Positions 44,415-54,012 of a DNA stretch of 55,897 nucleotides are shown here, one piece after another (within the stretch, counting starts at the first letter, position 1; every line of letters starts with the position of its first letter). Position numbers and translations under genes: made by a program. The stretch is taken from contig JAEUHG010000122.1 of assembly GCA_016795425.1 (NCBI GenBank), positions 1 to 55,897 of the forward strand. Reading direction: 5' to 3'. This DNA comes from Verrucomicrobiales bacterium. GTDB lineage: Bacteria; Verrucomicrobiota; Verrucomicrobiia; Limisphaerales; CAIMTB01. Under the pieces are notes generated by a model that saw nothing but the letters and a program-made list of their open reading frames with translations, was not told where the DNA came from and ran no database searches.

Positions 44415-47400
44415 ATGATACGTTGTACCCCAATTCTTCGGCCCCTCCTTGGCTGCCTGCTCGGCGTGGGACTCCTCTGGACGAGTTCTGCGCCCCTGCT
44501 CGCGCAGCCCAATCTGCTGAAAGACGGCAGCTTTGAAGCCGGCGTGGCTCCGGGAGGGATCCAGGAGCTGGGGTTGCCCGGCTACCAGAGCTGGAAGTTC
44601 CTCCCGCGGGGCGAAAAAGCCGGGATCGTCGGCCTTCCCAACGACAAAGAGATCGGCGCGCCGCCCTTCGCGGGACCGAATGCCTTCTTCTTAACGGAAG
44701 CGGGGATGAGTCAGAGCTTTCCGACCGTCGCTGGACGGCAGTACCAGGTCAGCCTGCATGCCAATGGCGTTCTTTCGAGACCCGGCACGGTCGCCCTGAG
44801 GGTCTACGAGTCCGCCAAGCCCGCGCGGACCAACTTGGCCGCCGATTTCTCCTCGGTGGGTGGCGGCACCTGGACCCACCGCGAGTTTCTCTTCACCGCC
44901 TCCGGAACCAACTCGACCCTGGAAATCGTCAGCGGCGCGGATTCGACCGTCCTGTTGGACGAGGTCGCGGTCAGCCTTCCTCGATCGGAATTCACCGTCT
45001 TCGGAACGGAGGAGCGCCCATTGACCACCGATAAGACGGCGGACGACTCCGTCATCGTTGAAACGATCAGTCCCACGCTCGTTCCTTTCAACCATGCCCA
45101 GCGACAACTCCGCTCCTTCAGCCTGGTCAGTTCAGGAACCCTCATTATCAACGCGAACAGTCCCATCCTTCTCCGGACCCATGGCTTTGATGATATCGGC
45201 GAGGTCACGCTGATGGCGGAAACCATCATCATTCGCAGTGAATGGCGGCTCAAACAGACCCATGTCACGATCCGCGCCAGAAAACTACAGTTCGAGGGTG
45301 CAGGTCAGATCATCACCACGCCGGCGGAGGGGGTCACTCCGCCCATTCATGCGACCGGACCCGAAGGCGGCAGCAACGGGACCCAGGGAGCGCCGGCCGG
45401 ATCCGTGGACCTGTATGTGGAGAACTTCGCTGATGCCGGCGGCGGACCGCCGGTGAGATTTATTCTGACCGGCGGCAAGGGGCAGGATGCTGGGCGAGGC
45501 CGTCATGGCCCCAACGGGACCTCGGTCCCTTACATCAACACCCATACGACGACCAGTGATGTCTATCCTACGGTCAGCTACACAGCGTCGGGTGGGTACC
45601 TCATCACTTATGTCACTTACAGTGGTTTCCGGGGGAATTACACCAGCTGGGGCAGCCCTGTTCTTCCGACCTCCGGAGGCGATGCCTGGAAATCCGGGAC
45701 GCCAGGCACCGGGGGGGCCGGCGGAACCCTGACGACTTCCGTCGCGATCTCGGGAGGGGTGAAGGCCGCCGTCGAGGGCGGCAGTCCCGGCGCGCGAGGG
45801 ATTCCGGCGGCGTATCGGCCCGGCGGCACCGAAACGCCCCACACCAGTACCACGGTGTGTGAGGGGGGAGCGGCCGGGACCCCCCGGCTTGCGGAGTGGG
45901 TGCTGAAATCCGAGGGATTTCTCGCTCAGGTCCAGTACGACAGCCTGTCTAAGTTTCCTACAACCGTCGACGGGAAGAGCTACCCGGTACCCTCCGGCAA
46001 TCCAGGTCCGAACGGTCAAAACCGAGTCGTTCCGGCGCGCTTCGCCTGGGTGCACCCGGTCCTTCTACGGAAAATCCTCGGTGATATTCGCCGGGATTAT
46101 CTGGCGAATAGAATCGACCAAGTCCGGGCACGCCTGGGGGAATACGTCGGCATCCTCGAGCTTTTCAAAGCGGACGCCGCCGCGTGGGGGCAACTGGAGG
46201 AGACTCAGCGGCTGGAACTCGGGCAAATGCGCGACGAAATGCGACTGCTTCTCCAGCAGGCCAGCCATGGTCTGGACTACTTCGGCAATCCGGCCGGGTG
46301 GGTTCCCATGCTGAGTCTGGAGTTTTCCAGCACCCTCTTCAGACAGGAGATCGACCGGAGTCTGGACATTATCTATCTGGCGAGGTGGATCGGAACCCGA
46401 CAGGCGAATGCCGCGTCCACCACCGATGCTCTCGAGACCGCTCGGAAGAAGCTCACGGAGGAAATCACCGAGGCTCAGAGGAAGTACGCCGCGGCCTCGT
46501 CGAATCTGGCCACCTTCAAGTCCAAGGCCATGGAGATCAACGAACGGTTGGTCAATCTCGAGAACAAGCTTCGCGTCAAAGAAGTGGGGCTGACCAACAA
46601 GGCGTTTGCCAATACCCAACCGCCGGAGTGGGAGACCGGTCTCCGGCTCAGCCTCAAGATCGTCGGTGTCGGCGCGAAGATGATTCCCGCGTATCAACCG
46701 GCCCTCGGGGCCGTCGGGGACGGGCTCAATCTTGGAAGTGAATTCGACCCCGAGCAACCCTGGGATTCGATCTCGAAGATACCTGACATCGCGACCACCT
46801 ACCTCAATGCCAAGGCGGAGAAACTTGCCGCCGACCAGGAGGAGAAGCTTTCGACCGCCAGCATGAATCCGCAGGAACTGGCCGCCCACAACGCGCACGC
46901 AAGCCGCATGAGCCGGCTTCAGGACCTCAGCAACGCCAGCGGCCAGCTTTCCGACGGGATGAAGGGCATTTCGGACCTGCTCCAGAGGGCGAAGGTCTCC
47001 AGTCCAAAACTCGAGGCCGAGTTGGAGAAGCTCAAGGCTGCCGATCCCGAGTACATTTCCCTGGCCGATGAAATCAAGCAGCTCCTGGAGGATAAACGCG
47101 TCTTTACCGACAACATCATCGACAGCATCAATGAAGTGGCCGGATTGTCGGACACCATCACGCGGAATCTCCTGGCCATCGATTCACTGAACACCCAGAC
47201 CGGCGAGAGCCTTAAAATCCTGGATCAACGGGTGCAATCCTACCTGAAGGACATGGAGCAGCGGGCATGGGATCGGCTGCTCAAGTACCACTACTACATG
47301 GCCAAGGCCTACGAGTACCGGCTGGTCACTCCCTACGTCGAGCCGCTCGATCTGTCCGAGACTTACAAGAAGGTCGCCGAGATCGCCGACGCCAGCCGCA

Positions 47401-50400
47401 ACAACGGCACCAAGGGAGTGCTGAGCTCGAACCCCGAGGACCTCGACCGGAAAGCGCTGCACGGAATCTTCACGGACGTGATCGCCAACACCACTCAGAA
47501 GATCGTGGACCGGTTTCAAGTCGATAGTTACGAGCGCGAACAGTCCGTCAACGTTCATCTCAGTACCGCGGAGATCGCGGCCCTCAACCGCGGCGAAGCC
47601 ATCTCGCTGAATCTCGTGAACCAGAAGTATCTCCCGAACAACGAAGAGGACATTCGAATCCGCAACATCTATCTCTTCGACGTCAGGAACATCGGAACCG
47701 AGGGTGTTCCGGTGGGTACCTCGTTCGTTCAGTTGAACATTGAGCACTCGGGCCTTTCCAACATCCGCAAGAACGGGTCCATCCACCAGTTTCGGCACTA
47801 CAATCGTGACACGCGCAGCCGAATCACCTGGAGGCCGAGGGTGACCCTGGATGCGCTTTTCGGGCCCACCATTGCGGAGCCCGGATTGTTGAAGCAGCTA
47901 TCGGCGCAAGAGTCCCTGGTGCTGAGCCTGGCGGAGAACACGCATTCGTCGGGGATGCTGGTTTACTCCAGCCCCGCCGCCTGGGCGGACCTCAAGATCT
48001 GGCGGGAGGTGTTGTACAACGGCAACCCCTTCCGCCTGGGGGATTCCAACGCTCCCATCACCCTTACCAATGTCACTCTGCGCGTCGAATATGACTACAT
48101 CCGGAAACCCGACTCTCACGAGTCCGTCGAGGTGCTCTTCGCGCAGCGGGACGACCGCACCTCGACCAGCTCCGAGGACGAGAAGAATGCGCTCGCGCCG
48201 GAAGTCCTTGTCAGCGAACCCGACCTGAATGGCCGGAAGAATGCCGTCGGACGTTTCGTGCGCATTTACGGGAAGAGCACGACCCCGCAGGTGACGGTAA
48301 CGGTTCCGGATCGCATCGGCGCTCTCGAGTTCTGGAAATGGACCGACAACGGGGTGACCGTCACGAACTCCACTCCAGCCCTGACCGTCGCGACCGCGAA
48401 GTCGCATCGCCTCGTCGCGCACTACACGACGGTTTATCCAGCGAGTTACCGGCAAACCTTCGATGGCATCAACCCCGCCGACGGGGTATTGGACGGGTCT
48501 GTGCTGATCTCCAACACCGGCGTGGCCCGGGTCGTGCCGGGACCCGATGGGAGTTCCATGCTGAAACTGACGGACCTGGCGGTGGGCAGCACCCGCAGCC
48601 AGTGGGTCATGCAGAGACTCCGACCTTCGGTGTATGGCTTTGTGGCCAACTTCGATTACCAAGTCCTTTTGCCGGCGAACAATATCCCTGCCGACGGATT
48701 TGGATTCTACGTGAAGCCCGCGGCAGAGCCCGTCGATGGGGCCGCGACCCAGGTGGGCGGTTACACTCGCGGATTGGGAGTGGATTTTATCAGCTTCAAC
48801 GCGCCGGGTTATTTCATTCGTGTCCACGACTCGGTCCTTCCCCAGAAATACAATGTCTCGCCTGCCGCCGATGGCCTGCGGCACCGAGTCCAGATACGGT
48901 ACCGCACGGCGCCGGGTCTGACGGACGGGGTGATTTCGGTCCTCTTGGACGGAAACCTGATTCTGAAGGATGTGGTGGTTCCTTTTGTTCCGGCCAAAGA
49001 TGATGTCTTCGCGTTCACCGGGCAAACCGGCGGTTTTACCCAGACCACGCTGATCGACAATATACAGATCACGCCGCTGGAAAGTCCGCTGTTGGTGAAC
49101 GAGGTGAATGATGCTCCGACGTTCAGCATCGGACCCGACCAGACCGTGAATTCGAGCAGTGGTCCCCAGGTGGTGGAGGGTTGGGCCACGGCGATCAGCA
49201 CCGGTCCGGCGGATGAGTCGGCCCAGACGTTGGTGTTCCTCACCTCCGTGGATCAACCGGCACTCTTCGCCGCGGCTCCGGCCATTGATCCGACCGGAGA
49301 CCTGACCTACACGCCCGCTGCCCAGGCCAACGGCACAGCGGTCATCACTGTTCAATTGAAGGACAACGGCGGCACGGCGGACGGAGGAGTGGATACCAGC
49401 GCGGTCCAGACCTTCCGTATCACGGTGGTGACTGCGGCGCCCACGGATCCCAATGAACCGCCGAGCTTCACCAAGGGGCCGGATTTGACGGTGAATTCGA
49501 CCAGCGGTCCCCGGACCCTCAACGGTTGGGCTTCGGAGATCCGCAGCGGACCCGCGACCGAGTCGGCCCAGACGGTGGTGTTCCTGATCTCCGTGGACCA
49601 ACCGGAACTCTTTGCGGAGCTCCCCGTCATCGATGCGACCGGAACCTTGACCTACACGCCCGCTGCCCAGGCGAACGGCATGGCGGTGGTTACGGTTCGA
49701 TTGAAGGACGATGGGGGTACGGCGAACGGCGGGGTGGACACCAGCCCCGCCCAGACATTCCACATCACCATTGCGACCCCGGTGACCGCCGATTTCCTGG
49801 TTACCAACACGGACGATTCCGGGCCGGGCTCACTTCGCCAAGCGCTGACGGATGCCGCGACCAAGCCGGGAATGGATCGGGTCCTGTTCACACCTGGACT
49901 CCCGGGCCCGATTCAACTGGCGACGGTGATCGAAATCGCCGACGCCGACGGCGTTTCCGTCGATGCCAGCCGTGAGCCCGCCGCGGTCACCTTGAGTGGT
50001 GGGAAAGCACACCGGCTGTTCAAAATTTTGACCGACTCGAAAGTGGAATTCCGTCGGCTGAAGCTTACCGACGGAGCCGTTGGAGGCGGCCATCCGGACG
50101 GGTACGGCGGGGCGGTTTACGTGGAAGGAGAGCTCACGCTGATCGAATGCAGTCTGTCTGGAAACTCAGCCTCTGTCGGTGGGGCCGTGGCCCTTGCGAA
50201 CAACGGCACTTCCCGGCTGGCCGCTGAACGCTGCACGTTCTCCGGGAATACGGCGGAGCACGGCGGTGCGATCCAGGCGGAGGGACGGGTGTCGGCGACC
50301 TTCTCCACATTCGCAGGAAACAGCGCCAGCGTGATGGGGGGAGCGATCAGCGGAGCCTTCGGGTACGAAGTCAAACTGACCCATTGCACCGTCTCCACCA

Positions 50401-53400
50401 ACAGCGCCGCCCAACAAGGCGGCGGCATTATCGGTGAGAACGTCAACCTTCAGTACAGCATCGTCGCGGGGAATAGCTCGCCGCTGGATGCCAATGTTTC
50501 CGGCGTTCCGATTCTGTCCGGACCCAGCCTGACCAGTGGCGATCCGCAACTCGCGGCATTGGCTGACAACGGTGGGCCGACACTGACCATGGCGTTGCTG
50601 AACGGCGGTCCGGCGCGCGATGCCGCGACCGACAGCGGCGCGATCACCGATCAACGTGGATTGCCCATGAACGGCGTGCCGGACTTGGGCGCGTTCGAAG
50701 CGCAGCCGAATATCAATGATGCTCCGAGCTTCACCAAGGGGTCCGACCCAACGGTGGATTCGGGCAGCGGTCCACAAACAGTGAACGGTTGGGCCACCGC
50801 GATCAGCGCCGGACCCGCGGATGAGTCGGCGCAGACGCTGGAGTTCCTGATTTCCGTCGATCGGCCGGAGCTGTTTGCGACGACTCCCGCGATCCAACCA
50901 ACCGGGACACTGACCTTCACGCCCGCCGCTCAAACCAACGGCACTGCGGTGGTTACGGTTCAATTGAAGGACAACGGGGGCAGGGCGGAAGGCGGTGTGG
51001 ACACCAGCGCGGCCCAGACCTTCCAGATCACGGTGATGCCTCCGGTGGTGATGGAGATCAATGATCCGCCAAGTTTTGTGGTGGGTCCCGACCAGACGGT
51101 GAACTCAGCGAGCGGTCCCCGGACCTTCAACGGTTGGGCCACGGCGATTAACGCCGGTCCGGCCGACGAGTCGGCCCAGACGTTGGTCTTCCTGGTCTCC
51201 GTGGATCAGCCATCGCTCTTCGCCGTGGCTCCCGCCATCGATCCCACCGGAAGTTTAACTTACACGCCTGCGGCCCAGGTGAACGGCACGGCGGTGGTGA
51301 CTGTTCGATTGAAGGACAACGGGGGCACGGCGGATGGTGGCGTGGACACAAGCCCGGCCCAGACTTTCGTGATCTCCATCGTGACCTCGGTGGCGAGCGA
51401 ATTCGTGGTTACCAGCGCGAATGACTCCGGTCCGGGTTCGCTGCGCCAAGCGCTCGCGGATGCCGCGGCCAAGCCGGGGGCGGATCGGATTACTTTCGCC
51501 CCTGGATTCAAGGGCCCCATCCCGCTCGCCACCTTCATTGACATCGAGGATGCCGACGGTGTTTCGATTGATGCCAGCAGCGAGCCCGGAGGGGTCACGT
51601 TGAGTGGCGGGAACGCGCATCGATTATTCAGAATCGCAGCCGGTTCCAAAGTGGAACTACGACGTCTGAGACTCACCGAGGGACTCGTCGTCGGGAATTA
51701 TCCGGAAGGCTATGGCGGGGCGGTTTTCGTCGAGGGCCAGCTCACACTGGTCGAGTGCAGCTTGACCGGGAACACTGCCTTCGCCGGCGGCGCCGCAGGT
51801 ATTGCGAGCAACGGCAGTGCCTCACTGACCGCGGAGCGATGCACCTTCGCCGGGAACTCGGCGGACCACGGCGGCGCGGTGCAGGTTGAAGGAATCCTGA
51901 CGGCGCTTTCGTCCACCTTCACGGGGAACAGTGCCAAGATCGCCGGTGGAGCGATCAGCGCGCCCTTCGGTCACGAAGTCAAACTGACCCACTGCACCGT
52001 CTCCGCGAATAGTTCCGGGCAGCAGGGCGGCGGACTCTACGGCGACAACGTTTCCCTACTGTATTGCGTGGTCGCGGGGAATACGTCGCCGGTGGATGCC
52101 AACATCTCGGGTGTTCCGACCTTGTCCGGTACCAACCTGACCGTTGGCGATCCCCAGCTCGCGGCGCTGGCCGATAACGGCGGGCCGACTTCGACCATGG
52201 CGTTGCTGACCGGGAGCCCGGCTCGCAACGCCGCAACCGGGAGCAGCGCCACCACTGATCAACGCGGCCGGCCAATGAATGGCGTCCCGGACCTGGGCGC
52301 GTTCGAATCGCAGCCTGTGGTCAATCAGGCTCCGAGCTTCGCGGTTGGCCCCGACCAGACGGTGAATTCGAGCAGCGGTCCCCAGACGGTCAATGGTTGG
52401 GCCACAGCGATCAGTGCCGGTCCCGCCGACGAGTCGACCCAGACGTTGACGTTCCTGGTCACCATGGACCAGGCGTCCTTGTTTGCCGCGGTCCCGTCGA
52501 TCGATCCGAGTGGAAGACTGACCTACACGCCCGCCGCCAACGCCAACGGCACGGCAGTGGTGACCGTTCGATTGAAGGACAACGGGGGCACTGCGGACGG
52601 CGGCGTGGACACGAGCCCTGCGCAGACCTTCCGGATCACCCTCTTGACGCCGGTGACGAGCGATTTCGTGGTCGCCAACGCGAATGATGCCGGTCCGGGT
52701 TCCTTGCGGCAGGCGCTCGCGGATGCCGCGACCAAACCTGGTGCGAATCGGATCAGTTTCGCCAGTGGATTCCAGGGTCCCATCCGGCTCGCCACGGCAA
52801 TTGATATCGAAGACGCCGACGGCGTTTCCATTGATGCCACCAGCGAGCCCGCCGGGGTCTTGTTGAGCGGTGGGAATGCGCACCGACTGTTCCGGATTGT
52901 TGCCGGTTCGAAAGTGGAATTCCGGCGTCTAAGGCTCACCGAGGGCCTCGTCGGTGGAAGTTATCCGGACGGCTACGGCGGAGCGGTTTTCGTGGAAGGC
53001 GAACTGACACTGATCGAGTGCAGTCTGACTGGGAATACCGCCTTCGCCGGAGGGGCCATTGGGCTTGCAAGCAACGGCAGTGCCTCACTTACCGCGGAAC
53101 GATGCACATTCGCCCGCAACAAGGCAGACCATGGCGGCGCGGTGCAGGTCGAGGGCGTACTGACGGCGAGTTCGTCCACCTTCGCGGAGAATAGCGCGAA
53201 CCTCGTGGGAGGGGCGATCAGCGCGCCCTTTGGACACGAGGTCAAACTGACCCACTGCACCGTTTCCGCGAATACCGCCGGGCAACAGGGCGGCGGAGTC
53301 TATGGCGACAACGTCTCGCTTCGGTACTGCATCGTCGCTGGCAACACCTCCGCCGCGGACGCCAATGTCTCCGGCGTCCCGATCCTGTCCGGTGTCAACC

Positions 53401-53798
53401 TGACCAGCGGCGATCCTCAGCTGGCCTCGTTGGCTGATAACGGTGGGCCGACACCGACCATGGGGTTGCTGGTCGGCAGCCCGGCGCGCGATGCCGCGAC
53501 GGGAAGCGGCGTCACCGCCGATCAGCGCGACTTGCCCATGAACGGTGTTCCGGACCTTGGCGCGTTCGAATCGCAGCCGGGCAATCCTGAGTCGCCCGTG
53601 CTCTCCATCCAACACTCCGGGGCGAATCTGCTCGTCTCTTGGGATCGGGCCGAAGGGTTTGTGCTGGAGCAGACCTCCGATTTGCGTGCCGGTGGGACGT
53701 GGTCGGTCGTGCCGCATACCACCTTGGGCAACAGTTCCTCTGCCGTGATGAATATCGGGCCGGGGAACTTCGGATTTTTCCGGCTGCGCCAGCGGTAA
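44415..53798 (+). CDS. Giant secreted repeat protein with choice-of-anchor-Q beta-helix units
   Basis: 3,127 residues. Signal peptide 1-30 (LLGCLLGVGLLWTSSAPLLA). Residues about 32-195 resemble a galactose-binding/CBM-like sandwich (NLLKDGSFEAG). About 310-490 is glycine-rich. About 550-1040 is strongly helical with coiled-coil stretches (ITEAQRKYAAASSNLATF). About 1340-1560 reads as an L-type lectin/concanavalin-like domain (DGFGFYVKP, LGVDFISFNAPG). From 1565 on, five ~107-residue cadherin-like units and three ~305-residue beta-helix units alternate. The beta-helix units begin PGSLRQAL and end GDPQLAALADNGGPT ... DLGAFE, the choice-of-anchor-Q pattern. The last ~65 residues are the shared Trp/FxR module. 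Surface adhesion or binding is inferred; no enzyme site seen. No Shine-Dalgarno. It follows module 4. Confidence 0.9.
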   Translation: MIRCTPILRPLLGCLLGVGLLWTSSAPLLAQPNLLKDGSFEAGVAPGGIQELGLPGYQSWKFLPRGEKAGIVGLPNDKEIGAPPFAGPNAFFLTEAGMSQSFPTVAGRQYQVSLHANGVLSRPGTVALRVYESAKPARTNLAADFSSVGGGTWTHREFLFTASGTNSTLEIVSGADSTVLLDEVAVSLPRSEFTVFGTEERPLTTDKTADDSVIVETISPTLVPFNHAQRQLRSFSLVSSGTLIINANSPILLRTHGFDDIGEVTLMAETIIIRSEWRLKQTHVTIRARKLQFEGAGQIITTPAEGVTPPIHATGPEGGSNGTQGAPAGSVDLYVENFADAGGGPPVRFILTGGKGQDAGRGRHGPNGTSVPYINTHTTTSDVYPTVSYTASGGYLITYVTYSGFRGNYTSWGSPVLPTSGGDAWKSGTPGTGGAGGTLTTSVAISGGVKAAVEGGSPGARGIPAAYRPGGTETPHTSTTVCEGGAAGTPRLAEWVLKSEGFLAQVQYDSLSKFPTTVDGKSYPVPSGNPGPNGQNRVVPARFAWVHPVLLRKILGDIRRDYLANRIDQVRARLGEYVGILELFKADAAAWGQLEETQRLELGQMRDEMRLLLQQASHGLDYFGNPAGWVPMLSLEFSSTLFRQEIDRSLDIIYLARWIGTRQANAASTTDALETARKKLTEEITEAQRKYAAASSNLATFKSKAMEINERLVNLENKLRVKEVGLTNKAFANTQPPEWETGLRLSLKIVGVGAKMIPAYQPALGAVGDGLNLGSEFDPEQPWDSISKIPDIATTYLNAKAEKLAADQEEKLSTASMNPQELAAHNAHASRMSRLQDLSNASGQLSDGMKGISDLLQRAKVSSPKLEAELEKLKAADPEYISLADEIKQLLEDKRVFTDNIIDSINEVAGLSDTITRNLLAIDSLNTQTGESLKILDQRVQSYLKDMEQRAWDRLLKYHYYMAKAYEYRLVTPYVEPLDLSETYKKVAEIADASRNNGTKGVLSSNPEDLDRKALHGIFTDVIANTTQKIVDRFQVDSYEREQSVNVHLSTAEIAALNRGEAISLNLVNQKYLPNNEEDIRIRNIYLFDVRNIGTEGVPVGTSFVQLNIEHSGLSNIRKNGSIHQFRHYNRDTRSRITWRPRVTLDALFGPTIAEPGLLKQLSAQESLVLSLAENTHSSGMLVYSSPAAWADLKIWREVLYNGNPFRLGDSNAPITLTNVTLRVEYDYIRKPDSHESVEVLFAQRDDRTSTSSEDEKNALAPEVLVSEPDLNGRKNAVGRFVRIYGKSTTPQVTVTVPDRIGALEFWKWTDNGVTVTNSTPALTVATAKSHRLVAHYTTVYPASYRQTFDGINPADGVLDGSVLISNTGVARVVPGPDGSSMLKLTDLAVGSTRSQWVMQRLRPSVYGFVANFDYQVLLPANNIPADGFGFYVKPAAEPVDGAATQVGGYTRGLGVDFISFNAPGYFIRVHDSVLPQKYNVSPAADGLRHRVQIRYRTAPGLTDGVISVLLDGNLILKDVVVPFVPAKDDVFAFTGQTGGFTQTTLIDNIQITPLESPLLVNEVNDAPTFSIGPDQTVNSSSGPQVVEGWATAISTGPADESAQTLVFLTSVDQPALFAAAPAIDPTGDLTYTPAAQANGTAVITVQLKDNGGTADGGVDTSAVQTFRITVVTAAPTDPNEPPSFTKGPDLTVNSTSGPRTLNGWASEIRSGPATESAQTVVFLISVDQPELFAELPVIDATGTLTYTPAAQANGMAVVTVRLKDDGGTANGGVDTSPAQTFHITIATPVTADFLVTNTDDSGPGSLRQALTDAATKPGMDRVLFTPGLPGPIQLATVIEIADADGVSVDASREPAAVTLSGGKAHRLFKILTDSKVEFRRLKLTDGAVGGGHPDGYGGAVYVEGELTLIECSLSGNSASVGGAVALANNGTSRLAAERCTFSGNTAEHGGAIQAEGRVSATFSTFAGNSASVMGGAISGAFGYEVKLTHCTVSTNSAAQQGGGIIGENVNLQYSIVAGNSSPLDANVSGVPILSGPSLTSGDPQLAALADNGGPTLTMALLNGGPARDAATDSGAITDQRGLPMNGVPDLGAFEAQPNINDAPSFTKGSDPTVDSGSGPQTVNGWATAISAGPADESAQTLEFLISVDRPELFATTPAIQPTGTLTFTPAAQTNGTAVVTVQLKDNGGRAEGGVDTSAAQTFQITVMPPVVMEINDPPSFVVGPDQTVNSASGPRTFNGWATAINAGPADESAQTLVFLVSVDQPSLFAVAPAIDPTGSLTYTPAAQVNGTAVVTVRLKDNGGTADGGVDTSPAQTFVISIVTSVASEFVVTSANDSGPGSLRQALADAAAKPGADRITFAPGFKGPIPLATFIDIEDADGVSIDASSEPGGVTLSGGNAHRLFRIAAGSKVELRRLRLTEGLVVGNYPEGYGGAVFVEGQLTLVECSLTGNTAFAGGAAGIASNGSASLTAERCTFAGNSADHGGAVQVEGILTALSSTFTGNSAKIAGGAISAPFGHEVKLTHCTVSANSSGQQGGGLYGDNVSLLYCVVAGNTSPVDANISGVPTLSGTNLTVGDPQLAALADNGGPTSTMALLTGSPARNAATGSSATTDQRGRPMNGVPDLGAFESQPVVNQAPSFAVGPDQTVNSSSGPQTVNGWATAISAGPADESTQTLTFLVTMDQASLFAAVPSIDPSGRLTYTPAANANGTAVVTVRLKDNGGTADGGVDTSPAQTFRITLLTPVTSDFVVANANDAGPGSLRQALADAATKPGANRISFASGFQGPIRLATAIDIEDADGVSIDATSEPAGVLLSGGNAHRLFRIVAGSKVEFRRLRLTEGLVGGSYPDGYGGAVFVEGELTLIECSLTGNTAFAGGAIGLASNGSASLTAERCTFARNKADHGGAVQVEGVLTASSSTFAENSANLVGGAISAPFGHEVKLTHCTVSANTAGQQGGGVYGDNVSLRYCIVAGNTSAADANVSGVPILSGVNLTSGDPQLASLADNGGPTPTMGLLVGSPARDAATGSGVTADQRDLPMNGVPDLGAFESQPGNPESPVLSIQHSGANLLVSWDRAEGFVLEQTSDLRAGGTWSVVPHTTLGNSSSAVMNIGPGNFGFFRLRQR
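49107..53577 (+). repeat. Tandem coding repeats, order A-A-B-A-A-B-A-B
   Basis: A units (cadherin-like, 321 bp each): 49107-49427, 49452-49772, 50715-51035, 51060-51380, 52323-52643. Each reads N-x-x-P-x-F ... G-P-D-x-T-V-N-S ... G-G-V-D-T-S. B units (beta-helix, about 920 bp): about 49788-50708, 51399-52314, 52662-53577, each from the GPGSLRQAL start to DLGAFE. DNA identity is high enough to see by eye over long stretches, so unit number could change by recombination. Confidence 0.88.
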
Positions 53799-53895
53799 TG
53801 GCGGAAGCCTGAGGTTCTTCACCGGAGGCATGGCGGTCCGACCGTGTGGATTGGCATGCTGTAATCTCGGTATCCGCAATTTCGTCCGGGATCCT

Positions 53896-53913
53896 GACGG
53901 ACATTGGTCCGTC
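53896..53913. terminator. Stem-loop between two convergent genes
   Basis: GACGGAC (53896-53902), loop ATTG, GTCCGTC (53907-53913), a perfect 7-bp stem. It lies between the convergent genes ending at 53798 and 54013, so it could serve as a bidirectional terminator. No T-tract on either side. Confidence 0.4.
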
Positions 53914-54012
53914 CCGGGCGCTGCAAAGCCACTAACTACTCGGACATCGCAACCTGAAGACTTGATGCCCGATGGCAGCCACGGAAAAACGCGTGCCGAT
54001 GTTTCGCCACCA

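Noticed and set aside
47898..49763. 621-codon minus-strand frame inside the giant gene
   Set aside because: Shadow frame caused by GC-rich third positions; Arg/His/Gly-rich with no recognisable motif.
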